A stretch of DNA of 64,000 bases from Microbacterium aoyamense (GTDB lineage: Bacteria > Actinomycetota > Actinomycetes > Actinomycetales > Microbacteriaceae): positions 248,001-312,000 of the forward strand of contig NZ_JAKNUT010000005.1 of NCBI RefSeq assembly GCF_023155855.1. Direction: 5' to 3'. The position numbers and the translations under genes are program-made. Below, one piece after another: positions 45,128 to 52,764 of this stretch. Each line of letters begins with the position of its first letter. Position 1 is the first letter of the stretch. The notes beneath the pieces are model-generated. The model was not told the DNA's origin. It was given only the letters and a program-made list of their open reading frames with translations, and did no database searches.

Positions 45128-45912
45128 CGCCCACCCTTCGCGAACGACTCCGCACGGCGGAGCGACCGCTCGCCGGCATGTGGGCCAGCTCGGGCAGCGC
45201 ACTCGTCGCCGAGATCTGCGCCGGCTCGGGTCTGGACTGGCTCCTCATCGACATGGAGCACTCCCCCAACGGCCTCGAGTCCGTGCTCGCTCAGCTGCAG
45301 GCCGTCGCGGCCTACCCGATCACGCCCGTCGTCCGCGTGCCGATCGGCGACATCGTGACGATCAAGCAGGTGCTCGACCTCGGCGCACAGAACCTGCTCG
45401 TGCCCATGATCTCGTCGGCCGCCGAGGCCGAGGAAGTCGTCGCATCCGTTCGCTATCCCCCGCGCGGTCGCCGCGGCGTGGGCTCGGCGCTCGCCCGCTC
45501 CGCGCGCTGGAACCGCGTCGACGACTACCTCGCCGACGCCGACGACCACACGTCGCTCTTCGTGCAGATCGAGACGACGACGGGCGTCGAGGCCGCCGGC
45601 GAGATCGCGGCGGTCGACGGTGTGGACGGCATCTTCGTCGGACCGTCCGACCTCGCGGCGTCGATGGGGCTCCTCGGCCAGCAGGGGCATCCCGACGTCG
45701 AGGCCGCCGTCCTGCGCACGTTCGAGGCCGTCCTGGCGGCGGGCAAGCCCGTCGGCGTCAACGCCTTCGATCCCGCGACCGCTGATCGGTACCTCGCGGC
45801 CGGGGCGAGGTTCGTGCTCGTCGGCGCCGACGTCGCGCTGCTCGCACGAGGCTCCGAAGCACTCGCCGCGCGGTTCGGAGCTTCCGGCGATGTCAAGGGC
45901 ACGTCCTACTGA
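45112..45912 (+). CDS. hpaI: 2,4-dihydroxyhept-2-enedioate aldolase
   Basis: Class II pyruvate aldolase: cleaves the hydrated product to pyruvate and succinic semialdehyde. 266 residues, TIM barrel. LLIDMEHSPNGLESV has the catalytic His, TPVVRVPIGD the Arg, FVQIETTTGVE the metal Glu and GIFVGPSDLAASMG the metal Asp. Succinic semialdehyde would be oxidised by a dehydrogenase such as the gabD-like one at 31952-33454, also in the window. The ATG at 45112 is inside hpaH. Last gene of the catabolic operon. Confidence 0.93.
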   Translation: MPLRLTPTLRERLRTAERPLAGMWASSGSALVAEICAGSGLDWLLIDMEHSPNGLESVLAQLQAVAAYPITPVVRVPIGDIVTIKQVLDLGAQNLLVPMISSAAEAEEVVASVRYPPRGRRGVGSALARSARWNRVDDYLADADDHTSLFVQIETTTGVEAAGEIAAVDGVDGIFVGPSDLAASMGLLGQQGHPDVEAAVLRTFEAVLAAGKPVGVNAFDPATADRYLAAGARFVLVGADVALLARGSEALAARFGASGDVKGTSY

Positions 45913-45935
45913 CGCTGAACTGCGATGCTGGGCTC

Positions 45936-46733
45936 ATGCAGAGAGACGTGTCGAGCCGCATCATCCTGGACGTGACCGAACCCGCCGACCTCGTGTTCTC
46001 GGTCGCCGTGTCGGGCCACTACGCGCCCAATCACGAAGTGTTCGCCGCCGCGGTCGACGGTGTGCCGATCCCGAGCACCGAGATCTTCGACGTGCACGGC
46101 ACTCGGCTGCACCGGGTGGATGCGGGAGTCGGGCGGCTCGAAGTCGACTACTCCGCTCTCCTCCTCGGTGCCGGGGACACGGCGATCGCCCACGACGTGG
46201 ACGTGCTCACCTACCTCCGGCCGAGCCGATACGCGCAGAGCGACGAACTCGCCGCCACCGCCGCGGCCGAGTTCGGGGGCATCGACGACGACGCCGAGCT
46301 CCTCGCCGCGGTCTCGTCGTGGGTGGGGACCCGCCTCGCCTACGTGCCCGGGTCGTCCCTCCCGACCGACGGCGCGACCCGCACACTTCTCGCCCGCCAG
46401 GGCGTGTGCCGCGACTACGCTCACCTCTGCGTGGCGCTCCTGCGGGCGAGGGGCGTCCCTTCCCGGGTCGTCTCGGTCTACGCCCCGGGACTCTCGCCGA
46501 TGGACTTCCACGCCGTGACCGAAGCCTGGGTGGATGACGCGTGGCGAGTCGTGGACGCCACGACCCTCGCGCCCCGCTCGACGCTCGTCCGCATCGCAAC
46601 GGGTCGGGATGCCGCAGACACGGCGTTCCTCAACGTGCTCTCGGGCCGCGCGGATCTCGTCGACGTCACGGTCACCGCGACGGTCGATTCCCTTCCCGAC
46701 GACGATGTCACGCAACTGGTATCGATCAGCTGA
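45936..46733 (+). CDS. Transglutaminase-like cysteine peptidase domain protein
   Basis: 265 residues. A beta-rich N-terminal part (about 1-100) precedes the transglutaminase core with Cys in RQGVCRDYAHLCVALLRARG, His in FHAVTEAWVDDAW and Asp in RVVDATTLAP, the complete catalytic triad. No signal peptide, so it acts in the cytoplasm. Substrate unknown; the family includes peptidases and protein cross-linkers. A weak GATGCT hexamer ends 6 bases before the ATG. It starts 24 bases after the hpa operon but probably has its own promoter. Confidence 0.83.
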   Translation: MQRDVSSRIILDVTEPADLVFSVAVSGHYAPNHEVFAAAVDGVPIPSTEIFDVHGTRLHRVDAGVGRLEVDYSALLLGAGDTAIAHDVDVLTYLRPSRYAQSDELAATAAAEFGGIDDDAELLAAVSSWVGTRLAYVPGSSLPTDGATRTLLARQGVCRDYAHLCVALLRARGVPSRVVSVYAPGLSPMDFHAVTEAWVDDAWRVVDATTLAPRSTLVRIATGRDAADTAFLNVLSGRADLVDVTVTATVDSLPDDDVTQLVSIS

Positions 46734-46753
46734 AGCCGCAATACAGTGATGCC

Positions 46754-47299
46754 ATGAAGAAATGGGTCGTCCGCTTCGTCTCGCTGCTGGTCTTCAACGT
46801 CGTCGTGCTCCTCATCATCGGCTGGCTCACGCCGGCGAGAGTCGGGTGGGCCGCGATCTGGGCGGGAATCATCCTCACCGCCGCCACGATCTGGATCAAG
46901 CCGCTCATCACGAAGTGGTTCCAGTCGATGGCCGCGAGGTCGGCGGGGCAGCGTACGAAGGCGGGCGAGAAGGTCGTCCAGTTCTTCCTCGTGCTGCTGG
47001 TCGCCTTCATCGTGTGGATCCTCACCGTGCTGCTCTCGGGTGTGAGCGCCGGCAACTGGTTCTGGGGCTACATCCTCCCGCCCGTGATCCTCGTCATCGG
47101 CTGGGCGATCTACGACGCGATCGACGACCGTGTCGAGGCGCACGCCGGCGCGCTCTACGACAGGGCCACCGGCTCGAAGAGCGCACCCGCGACCGCGGAG
47201 GCTGCGGCTGTGCCGTCGCCCGAGGCGCAGGCGGGTGCGCGTGAACTGAAGGACGGACTCACCGACGAGCAGCGGAAGATGCTCGACGAGTTGGGCTGA
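46754..47299 (+). CDS. Small integral membrane protein, unknown function
   Basis: 181 residues with four hydrophobic segments (about 6-25, 30-48, 72-93, 100-118), then a charged cytoplasmic tail rich in Ala/Glu/Asp that ends LTDEQRKMLDELG. The first two helices resemble phage-holin or YkvI-like small membrane proteins, but no family is certain. TACAGT at 46742-46747 ends 6 bases before the ATG, so the gene probably is leaderless. Nothing in the neighbourhood suggests a job. Confidence 0.65.
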   Translation: MKKWVVRFVSLLVFNVVVLLIIGWLTPARVGWAAIWAGIILTAATIWIKPLITKWFQSMAARSAGQRTKAGEKVVQFFLVLLVAFIVWILTVLLSGVSAGNWFWGYILPPVILVIGWAIYDAIDDRVEAHAGALYDRATGSKSAPATAEAAAVPSPEAQAGARELKDGLTDEQRKMLDELG

Positions 47300-47302
47300 A
47301 CC

Positions 47303-47329
47303 TGTCGATTCGGCGCGCGTTCGATCGTC
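47303..47329 (+). promoter_or_regulatory. ECF42-type promoter of the DGPF-sigma operon
   Basis: TGTCGA at 47303-47308 and CGTC at 47326-47329 are spaced by 17 bases, matching the reported ECF42 target promoter (TGTCGA in the -35, CG(A/T)C in the -10). It lies 41 bases before the DGPF gene. The operon's own sigma factor would therefore drive it, a positive loop. Confidence 0.7.
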
Positions 47330-47369
47330 ATCCCTGTGTCAGAGACTCCACGACGAAAGGAATGACATC

Positions 47370-47753
47370 ATGCGCTACGCGCTCCTGCTCCACTACCCCG
47401 AGATGACCGCCGACGACCTCGGCCCCGAAGCTCTCGCCGAGGGCATGCGCGAGTTCGACGAGTACGCGAAGGCGCTGGATGCGGCGGGCGTGCTCGTGAG
47501 CGCCGAGGTCCTCCAACCCTCGACCCTCACGACGACGGTGCGCGCGATCGACGGATCGCTGCGCGTGCAGGACGGCCCGTTCGCCGACACGAAGGAGCAG
47601 CTCGGCGGGACGTTCGTCATCGATGTCGCCGACCTCGATGCGGCGATCGAATGGGCGGGCAAGGCTCCGTCCGTCTCGTGGGGAGCGGTCGAGGTGCGGC
47701 CGTCCGGCACGTACTTCGCGAACGGCCGCTGGACGCAGTTCGACTACCGATGA
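47370..47753 (+). CDS. DGPF (YCII-related) domain protein
   Basis: 127 residues, ferredoxin-like dimeric alpha-beta barrel. The signature RVQDGPFADTKEQLGG (DGPF) gives the family name, with MRYALLLHYPE at the N-terminus and a VIDVADLDAAIEWA helix. DGPF proteins are nearly always next to ECF42 sigma factors, sometimes in several copies; their molecular role is unknown. GAAAGGAATGACATC carries the ribosome site. Its stop overlaps the sigma gene's ATG by four bases. Confidence 0.93.
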   Translation: MRYALLLHYPEMTADDLGPEALAEGMREFDEYAKALDAAGVLVSAEVLQPSTLTTTVRAIDGSLRVQDGPFADTKEQLGGTFVIDVADLDAAIEWAGKAPSVSWGAVEVRPSGTYFANGRWTQFDYR

Positions 47754-48799
47754 CCTCGCCCGACGAGGTGCGCGCCGTCGCCGAACGAACGGCGCGCGCC
47801 TCGTACGGTCGCATCCTGGCTCTGCTCGCGGCATCCACTCGCGACCTCGCGCTCAGCGAAGACGCGCTGGCCGACGCCTTCGAGCGCGCGCTGCGCACGT
47901 GGCCGGATGCCGGCATCCCGAGCAACCCCGACGGATGGATCCTCACCGTGGCCCGCAATCGACTGCGCGACGTCCTCTCTTCGGCCGCGCACCGCACGGG
48001 CGTCGAGGTCGACCTGGACGGGGCAGCGAGCGCCGACGCGGGACCCGAGGCGATCGCGGCGGGTCGGGACGGGATCCCCGACAAACGGCTCGAGCTGCTC
48101 TTCGCCTGTGCGCACCCCGCGATCGACCCGGCCGTGCGCACGCCGCTCATGCTGCAGGCTGTCATGGGTTTCGACGCCGCGCAGATCGCTCGGGCCTTCG
48201 ACGTCGAGCCCGCGACGATGGCACAGCGGCTCGTGCGCGCGAAGCGCCGCATCCGCGACGCGGGCATCCCCTTCCGCGTTCCGTCCCGCGCGGAGATGCC
48301 GGAACGTCTCTCGACGGTGCTCGAGGCGATCTACGGCGCCTACGCGATCGGCTGGCTCGATCAGGGCGATGACGTGCGGCGATCTCTGGCCGATGAAGCA
48401 CGCTGGCTCGCCGTGCTGACCGCGAGTCTGCTCGACGACGAACCCGAGGCCTGGGGGCTCGCCGCACTGCTCACCTACGCCCAGTCGCGCGCGCCCGCGC
48501 GGATCGGCGCGGACTGGCCGCCGCTCGACGAGCAGGACGCTGCGCTCTGGGATGCCGCCCTCATCGCCGAGGCCGCGGCTCTCCTCCGGCGGGCGTCGGC
48601 GCTCGGCGCCCCACTCGGCCGCTTCCAGCTCGAGGCGGCGATCCAGGCGGTGCACTGCGACCGTCGGCGAACGGGCGTCGTCGACCTGGATGCCCTCGAG
48701 AAGCTGTACGCGGGGCTCGTCGCGATCGCCCCGACCCGCGGGGCGCACGATGCGCTGACGGCGGTGCGCGCGCGGCGCGGCGCACCGCGGCATCCATGA
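47750..48799 (+). CDS. ECF42-type RNA polymerase sigma factor
   Basis: 349 residues. Sigma-70 region 2 is at about 18-85 (ALSEDALADAFERALRTWPD, GWILTVARNRLRDVL) and region 4 at about 115-180 (MLQAVMGFDAAQIARAFDVEPATMAQRLVRAKRRIRDAG). The C-terminal half (about 190-345) is the helical TPR-like extension that defines ECF42 and is needed for activity. No anti-sigma factor gene is adjacent, as usual for this group. It is translated with the DGPF protein. Confidence 0.92.
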   Translation: MTSPDEVRAVAERTARASYGRILALLAASTRDLALSEDALADAFERALRTWPDAGIPSNPDGWILTVARNRLRDVLSSAAHRTGVEVDLDGAASADAGPEAIAAGRDGIPDKRLELLFACAHPAIDPAVRTPLMLQAVMGFDAAQIARAFDVEPATMAQRLVRAKRRIRDAGIPFRVPSRAEMPERLSTVLEAIYGAYAIGWLDQGDDVRRSLADEARWLAVLTASLLDDEPEAWGLAALLTYAQSRAPARIGADWPPLDEQDAALWDAALIAEAAALLRRASALGAPLGRFQLEAAIQAVHCDRRRTGVVDLDALEKLYAGLVAIAPTRGAHDALTAVRARRGAPRHP

Positions 48800-48855
48800 C
48801 GACCGCGTAACAAAGCGACCCCCGCGGCCCTTCCTGCCCCGCCAACACGACAAAA

Positions 48856-48868
48856 TGGACTGAGTCCA
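48856..48868. promoter_or_regulatory. 13-bp palindrome upstream of the amino-acid transporter
   Basis: TGGACT-G-AGTCCA is a perfect inverted repeat at 48856-48868, 53 bases before the TTG start of the binding protein. A CAAAAT sequence at 48851-48855 and on could be the -10, so the palindrome would overlap the transcription start. An amino-acid-responsive repressor site is the natural inference; no regulator gene is adjacent. Confidence 0.55.
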
Positions 48869-48921
48869 GCGTGCCGACAGCACGAGCGCGCCGTGGACCC
48901 CGAATCTCTGGAGGCACCGTC

Positions 48922-49779
48922 TTGTCCCGTCGCACCCCCTTCCTTCGCACCGCCGCCGTCGGCATCGCCCTCGCCGCGCTCGCCCTCACGGGCTGCGCCT
49001 CGGGCGGCGCCCCCAGCGGCGGCGAGACGGACGCCCCCGCTGCAGAAGACGGCTACATCACTCCGGGCAAGCTCACCATCGCGACGGGCGACGTCGTCTA
49101 CGAGCCGTACGTCGTCGGCGAAGACCCGTCGTCGGGCGAAGGCTTCGAGTCGGCCCTCGCGTACGCCATCGCCGATGAGCTCGGCTTCGCACCCGACGAC
49201 GTCGAGTGGGTCGGAACGAGCTTCGAAGCCGCGATCGCGCCCGGGCCGAAGAACTTCGACTTCAACATCCAGCAGTACACGATCACCGACGAGCGCAAGC
49301 AGGCCGTCGACTTCTCGTCGCCGTACTATGCGGCGAGCCAGGCGATCGTGGCGATCGAGGGCGGTCCGGCCGAAGGCGTCGACACGCTCGATGGTCTCAA
49401 GGGGCTGACGATCGGCGCCATGGCGGGCTCGACGAGCGCCCAGACGGTCGAAGAGGTCATTCAACCCGACGTCGCTCCGCAGCTGTACGGCTCGAACGAA
49501 GACGCCGTCGCCGCCATCAGCGCGGGGCAGATCGATGCCATCGTCGTCGATGTGCCGAGCGCCTTCCTCGCGACGGAGATGTACATCGACAACTCGTTCA
49601 TCGTCGGCCAGCTGCCCAAGGGCGACATCGCCGACGAGTGGGGTGTCGTGCTCGGCAAGGACTCCCCGCTCACGGAGCGCGTCAGTGCGGCGATCGACGC
49701 GTTGCGCGCGAACGGCACGCTGGAGGCGCTGACTGCGGAGTGGATGGACAAGTACGAGAGCGTCACGCTGCTGCAGTAA
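48922..49779 (+). CDS. Amino-acid ABC transporter substrate-binding lipoprotein
   Basis: 285 residues from a TTG at 48922; GGAGG ends 7 bases in front, better than a GTG at 48871. The signal peptide SRRTPFLRTAAVGIALAALA ends in the lipobox LTGC, so it is anchored outside the membrane. The rest is a periplasmic-binding type II fold (SBP family 3): LTIATGDVVYEPYV, FESALAYAIADELG, FDFNIQQYTITDERKQAVDF, LKGLTIGAMAGSTSAQ. Polar amino acids are the usual ligands. It begins the transporter operon. Confidence 0.93.
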   Translation: MSRRTPFLRTAAVGIALAALALTGCASGGAPSGGETDAPAAEDGYITPGKLTIATGDVVYEPYVVGEDPSSGEGFESALAYAIADELGFAPDDVEWVGTSFEAAIAPGPKNFDFNIQQYTITDERKQAVDFSSPYYAASQAIVAIEGGPAEGVDTLDGLKGLTIGAMAGSTSAQTVEEVIQPDVAPQLYGSNEDAVAAISAGQIDAIVVDVPSAFLATEMYIDNSFIVGQLPKGDIADEWGVVLGKDSPLTERVSAAIDALRANGTLEALTAEWMDKYESVTLLQ

Positions 49780-49801
49780 CGCCCTCCGGTACGGTCGACG
49801 G

Positions 49802-50647
49802 GTGAGCACCCACACCCCGAGCGCGCTCGAACTCGAGCGCCGCGCGTTCCGCGCGCGCCAGTCGCAGCGCTCGGTGCTCGTCGCGATCGCCTCGACCCTG
49901 GCGTTCGCGGCCATCGTGTGGATCACGGTCATCGCGACGCCCGGTTGGTCAGCGGTGCAGCAGGCGTTCTTCAACCCGCAGATCGCTCTCGATTCCCTCC
50001 CCCGCATCTGGGAGGGGTTCCTGGTCAACCTGCAGGTGCTGGCGTTCTCGCTCGTGACGGTCTCGATCGTCGCGCTGCTCATCGCGGTGCTGCGGACCCT
50101 GCCCGGGCCGGTGTTCCTCCCGCTGCGCGTACTCGCCGCGGCATACACCGACATCTTCCGTGGACTGCCGTTCATCATCGTGCTCTACATCGTGGGCTTC
50201 GGCATCCCGACGCTCACGAACACGCGCATCCCACTCGTCCTCCTCGGCACGCTCGCCGTGACGCTCACCTACTCGGCATACGTCGCCGAGGTCATCCGCG
50301 CGGGGATCGAGGCCGTGCATCCCTCGCAGCGTCTCGCGGCACGTGCACTCGGCCTCGGCTACACGCAGACGCTGCGCCGCGTCGTGCTCCCCCAAGCGCT
50401 GCGCAAGATCACTCCGCCGCTCATGAACGACTTCGTCGCGATGCAGAAGGATGTCGGCCTCATCTCGATCCTGGGCATCATGGATGCCGTGCTCGCCGCG
50501 AAGATCGAAGCCTCGCAGACGTACAACTTCACGCCGTACGTCGTCGCCGGCATCCTGTTCGTCCTCCTCGCGATCCCGACGATCCGTCTCACGGACTGGT
50601 ACACCGCGCGCCTCCGTCGTCGCGAGCAGACGGGGGCGATCCTGTGA
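49802..50647 (+). CDS. Amino-acid ABC transporter permease
   Basis: 281 residues with a long first helix and about six spans. DIFRGLPFIIVLYIVGFGIP is the His/Glu/Gln permease TRAP-like signature, and VIRAGIEAVHPSQRLAARALGL is the EAA loop that contacts the ATPase. It probably forms a homodimer, as no second permease is present. The GTG start at 49802 has TACGGT at 49790-49795, 6 bases in front, so an internal leaderless promoter may help supply it. Its stop overlaps the ATPase start by four bases. Confidence 0.93.
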   Translation: MSTHTPSALELERRAFRARQSQRSVLVAIASTLAFAAIVWITVIATPGWSAVQQAFFNPQIALDSLPRIWEGFLVNLQVLAFSLVTVSIVALLIAVLRTLPGPVFLPLRVLAAAYTDIFRGLPFIIVLYIVGFGIPTLTNTRIPLVLLGTLAVTLTYSAYVAEVIRAGIEAVHPSQRLAARALGLGYTQTLRRVVLPQALRKITPPLMNDFVAMQKDVGLISILGIMDAVLAAKIEASQTYNFTPYVVAGILFVLLAIPTIRLTDWYTARLRRREQTGAIL

Positions 50648-51378
50648 CCGCCCTGCTGCGCGCCGAGGACCTGTGGAAGTCCTTCGACGACCGCGCCGTG
50701 CTCCAGGGCGTCTCGGTCGAACTCGCCGCCCACGAGGTCGTCGCAGTGATCGGCGCGAGCGGCTCGGGCAAGTCCACGCTCCTGCGCTGCCTCAGCCTGC
50801 TCGAGCCGATCGACGACGGTCGCATCCTGCTCGGCGACGACGACATCTCCGACCCCCGCGTCGATGCCAACCGCGTGCGTTCCCGATTCGGCGTCGTCTT
50901 CCAGAGCTACAACCTCTTCCCGCACATGTCGGTGCTCGACAACGTGACGCTCGCCTCGCGCGTCGTCCGAAAAGAGGCGAAGAAGGATGCCGAGGCTCGC
51001 GCGCTTCTGCTGCTCGACCGCGTCGGGCTCGCGGACAAGGCCCGCGAGCACCCCGACCGCCTCTCCGGCGGGCAGCAGCAGCGCGCCGCCATCGTGCGCG
51101 CGATCGCGACGGACCCCGAGGTTCTGCTGCTGGACGAGATCACTTCGGCGCTCGACCCCGAGCTCGTGGGCGAAGTGCTCGAGCTCGTCCGGCAGCTCGC
51201 CGAGGACGGCGCGACGATCCTCATGGCGACGCACGAGATGGCGTTCGCGCGCGACGTCGCCCACCGCGTGGTGTTCCTCGACGGCGGCCGCATCGTCGAG
51301 CAGGGCCCGCCCGCCGAGCTCTTCGGGGCACCGCGCGAAGCGCGCACGCGCGAGTTCCTCGCCCGCTTCACCGCGTAG
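50644..51378 (+). CDS. Amino-acid ABC transporter ATP-binding protein
   Basis: 244 residues, GTG start overlapping the permease stop. Walker A GASGSGKST near residue 36, Q-loop VVFQSYNLFPHMSVLDNV, signature LSGGQQQRAAIVRAIA, Walker B LLLDEITSALDP and H-loop MATHEMAFARDV. The FQxxNLFPHMxxLxN pattern marks the GlnQ/HisP branch. The Walker B Glu is followed by Ile rather than the commoner Pro (DEIT), as in other ABC members. It completes the binding protein-permease-ATPase set. Confidence 0.95.
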   Translation: MTALLRAEDLWKSFDDRAVLQGVSVELAAHEVVAVIGASGSGKSTLLRCLSLLEPIDDGRILLGDDDISDPRVDANRVRSRFGVVFQSYNLFPHMSVLDNVTLASRVVRKEAKKDAEARALLLLDRVGLADKAREHPDRLSGGQQQRAAIVRAIATDPEVLLLDEITSALDPELVGEVLELVRQLAEDGATILMATHEMAFARDVAHRVVFLDGGRIVEQGPPAELFGAPREARTREFLARFTA

Positions 51379-51460
51379 CCCTGGCATCCATCCCCGCGGC
51401 TCCGTCGCCCACCGCGGCATGCTTTTCGCGGCGCTCCGCGGTCCACTCTCCGCGGAGTTG

Positions 51461-51528
51461 CGTCGGAGAATGTCACCGAAGTCGGAGGATTCCACGTGAA
51501 TTCTCCGACCGACCGCCGATTCTCCGAC
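51461..51528. repeat. 68-bp palindromic repeat, copy A
   Basis: 68 bases that recur at 51623-51690 with 3 mismatches. The ends GTCGGAGAAT and ATTCTCCGAC are inverted, and a second pair GTCGGAGGATT / AATTCTCCGAC with one mismatch lies inside, so the DNA can fold into nested stems. It is in the 375-base gap between the convergent transporter ATPase and folD genes; outside the two copies the gap has nothing recognisable. Confidence 0.9.
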
Positions 51529-51622
51529 GCGACCCGCCGACCCGTGAGTGGCTCGCCCGTTGCGTGGCCCGACTCCGTCATCCGTCCCCTGCCCGCCCAA
51601 CGCAACGCCCCGCGAGCCGCTG

Positions 51623-51690
51623 CGTCGGAGAATGTCGCCGAAGTCGGAGGATTCCACGTGAATCCTCCGACCGACCGCGGATTCTCCGAC
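51623..51690. repeat. 68-bp palindromic repeat, copy B
   Basis: Second copy, 65 of 68 bases identical to 51461-51528, same orientation, starts 162 bases apart. In this copy the inner arms GTCGGAGGATT (51642-51652) and AATCCTCCGAC (51660-51670) are perfect, with a CCACGTG loop. One difference from copy A (T to C in the right inner arm) restores pairing. That suggests the structure is kept by selection or that copy A has decayed. Confidence 0.9.
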
Positions 51691-51753
51691 CGGACGACGT
51701 AGCCGCCGGGCGGCAGGTGGGTCGATTGCCGTGTCAGACCCTGAACGCGGGGA

Positions 51754-52635
51754 TCAGGATGCCGCGCGCTCGGCCGCTTCGACGACGTTCGTCATGAGCA
51801 GGGCCACCGTCATAGGCCCGACACCGCCGGGGTTGGGTGAGACGTAGCCTGCCACCTCGACGACATCCGGATGCACGTCGCCGTAGACGCGGCTCTTGCC
51901 CGTCTCGGGGTCGATCTCGCGCGTCACGCCCACGTCGAGCACAGCCGCGCCGGGCATGACGTGTTCGGGCAGCACGATGTGCTTGACGCCCGCTGCGGCG
52001 ACGATGACATCGGCGAGCGCGAGGTGCGCGGCGAGGTCGGTCGTTCCCGTGTGGGTGAGGGTGACCGTGGCGTTGATCTCGCGGCGCGTCAGCAGCAGAC
52101 CGATCGATCGGCCGATCGTCACGCCCCGGCCGACTACGACGACGTGCTTGCCGTTCAGGTCGTAGTCGTTGCGCAGCAGCAGCTCGATGACGCCGCGCGG
52201 CGTGCACGGCAGGGGCGTCGTGATCGGCGCGTTGACGTTGAGCACGAGGCGGCCGAGGTTCGTCGGGTGCAGGCCGTCGGCATCCTTCGCCGGATCGATC
52301 CGCTCGAGGATCGCGTCGGTGTCGAGGTGCTTGGGCAGGGGCAGCTGGACGATGTAGCCGTGGCATCCATCGTCCGCATTCAACCCGTCGATGACGGCTT
52401 CGACCTCGGCCTGCGTCGCGTCAGCGGGCAGCTCGATCTGGATCGAGTTCATGCCGATCGCCTCGGACTCGCGATGCTTCATCCCGACGTAGAGCTGCGA
52501 TGCCGGATCCGCGCCGACGAGCACCGTCGCGATCCCCGGGACGATTCCGCGCGCGCGCAGTGCATCGACGCGCTCCTTCAGTTCGGCCTTGATCTCGGCC
52601 GCCGCGGCCTTTCCGTCGAGTCTGATCGCTGTCAT
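51754..52635 (-). CDS. folD: Methylenetetrahydrofolate dehydrogenase/cyclohydrolase
   Basis: Interconverts 5,10-methylene- and 10-formyl-tetrahydrofolate through the methenyl form, cytoplasmic. 293 residues. [17 protein letters not shown] holds the catalytic Lys, [13 protein letters not shown] the folate site (QLPLP), and [11 protein letters not shown] and [14 protein letters not shown] the NADP site. [13 protein letters not shown] is the C-terminal block. Transcribed 129 bases after glyA in the same direction, so the pair serves one-carbon metabolism, probably under the ZTP riboswitch upstream of glyA. Confidence 0.96.
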   Translation of the reverse strand: MTAIRLDGKAAAAEIKAELKERVDALRARGIVPGIATVLVGADPASQLYVGMKHRESEAIGMNSIQIELPADATQAEVEAVIDGLNADDGCHGYIVQLPLPKHLDTDAILERIDPAKDADGLHPTNLGRLVLNVNAPITTPLPCTPRGVIELLLRNDYDLNGKHVVVVGRGVTIGRSIGLLLTRREINATVTLTHTGTTDLAAHLALADVIVAAAGVKHIVLPEHVMPGAAVLDVGVTREIDPETGKSRVYGDVHPDVVEVAGYVSPNPGGVGPMTVALLMTNVVEAAERAAS

Positions 52636-52681
52636 CTCGCGCCTCCTTCACGTCCCTCACCGGTCCGGACCATCCGCCGAA

Positions 52682-52751
52682 CCCGGGCATTCTCGTCGAA
52701 ACCGACTCCGCCGCCCCCGGATTCGACGAGAGAACCCGGGTTCGACGAGAA
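52682..52751. repeat. Inverted-repeat hairpin between glyA and folD
   Basis: CCCGGGCATTCTCGTCGAA (52682-52700) pairs with the segment at 52722-52740 (16 of 19 positions), and TTCGACGAGAA follows at 52741-52751. The word TTCGACGAGAA also occurs at 26401-26411 beside another hairpin. It fills most of the 129-base glyA-folD gap, so it could attenuate read-through into folD or belong to a dispersed repeat family. Confidence 0.6.
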
Positions 52752-52764
52752 GTGGATGCCGGGC

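Noticed and set aside
51461-51690. Two-copy 68-bp repeat as a CRISPR array
   Set aside because: Only two copies, both palindromic, spacing unlike CRISPR spacers, and no cas genes nearby.
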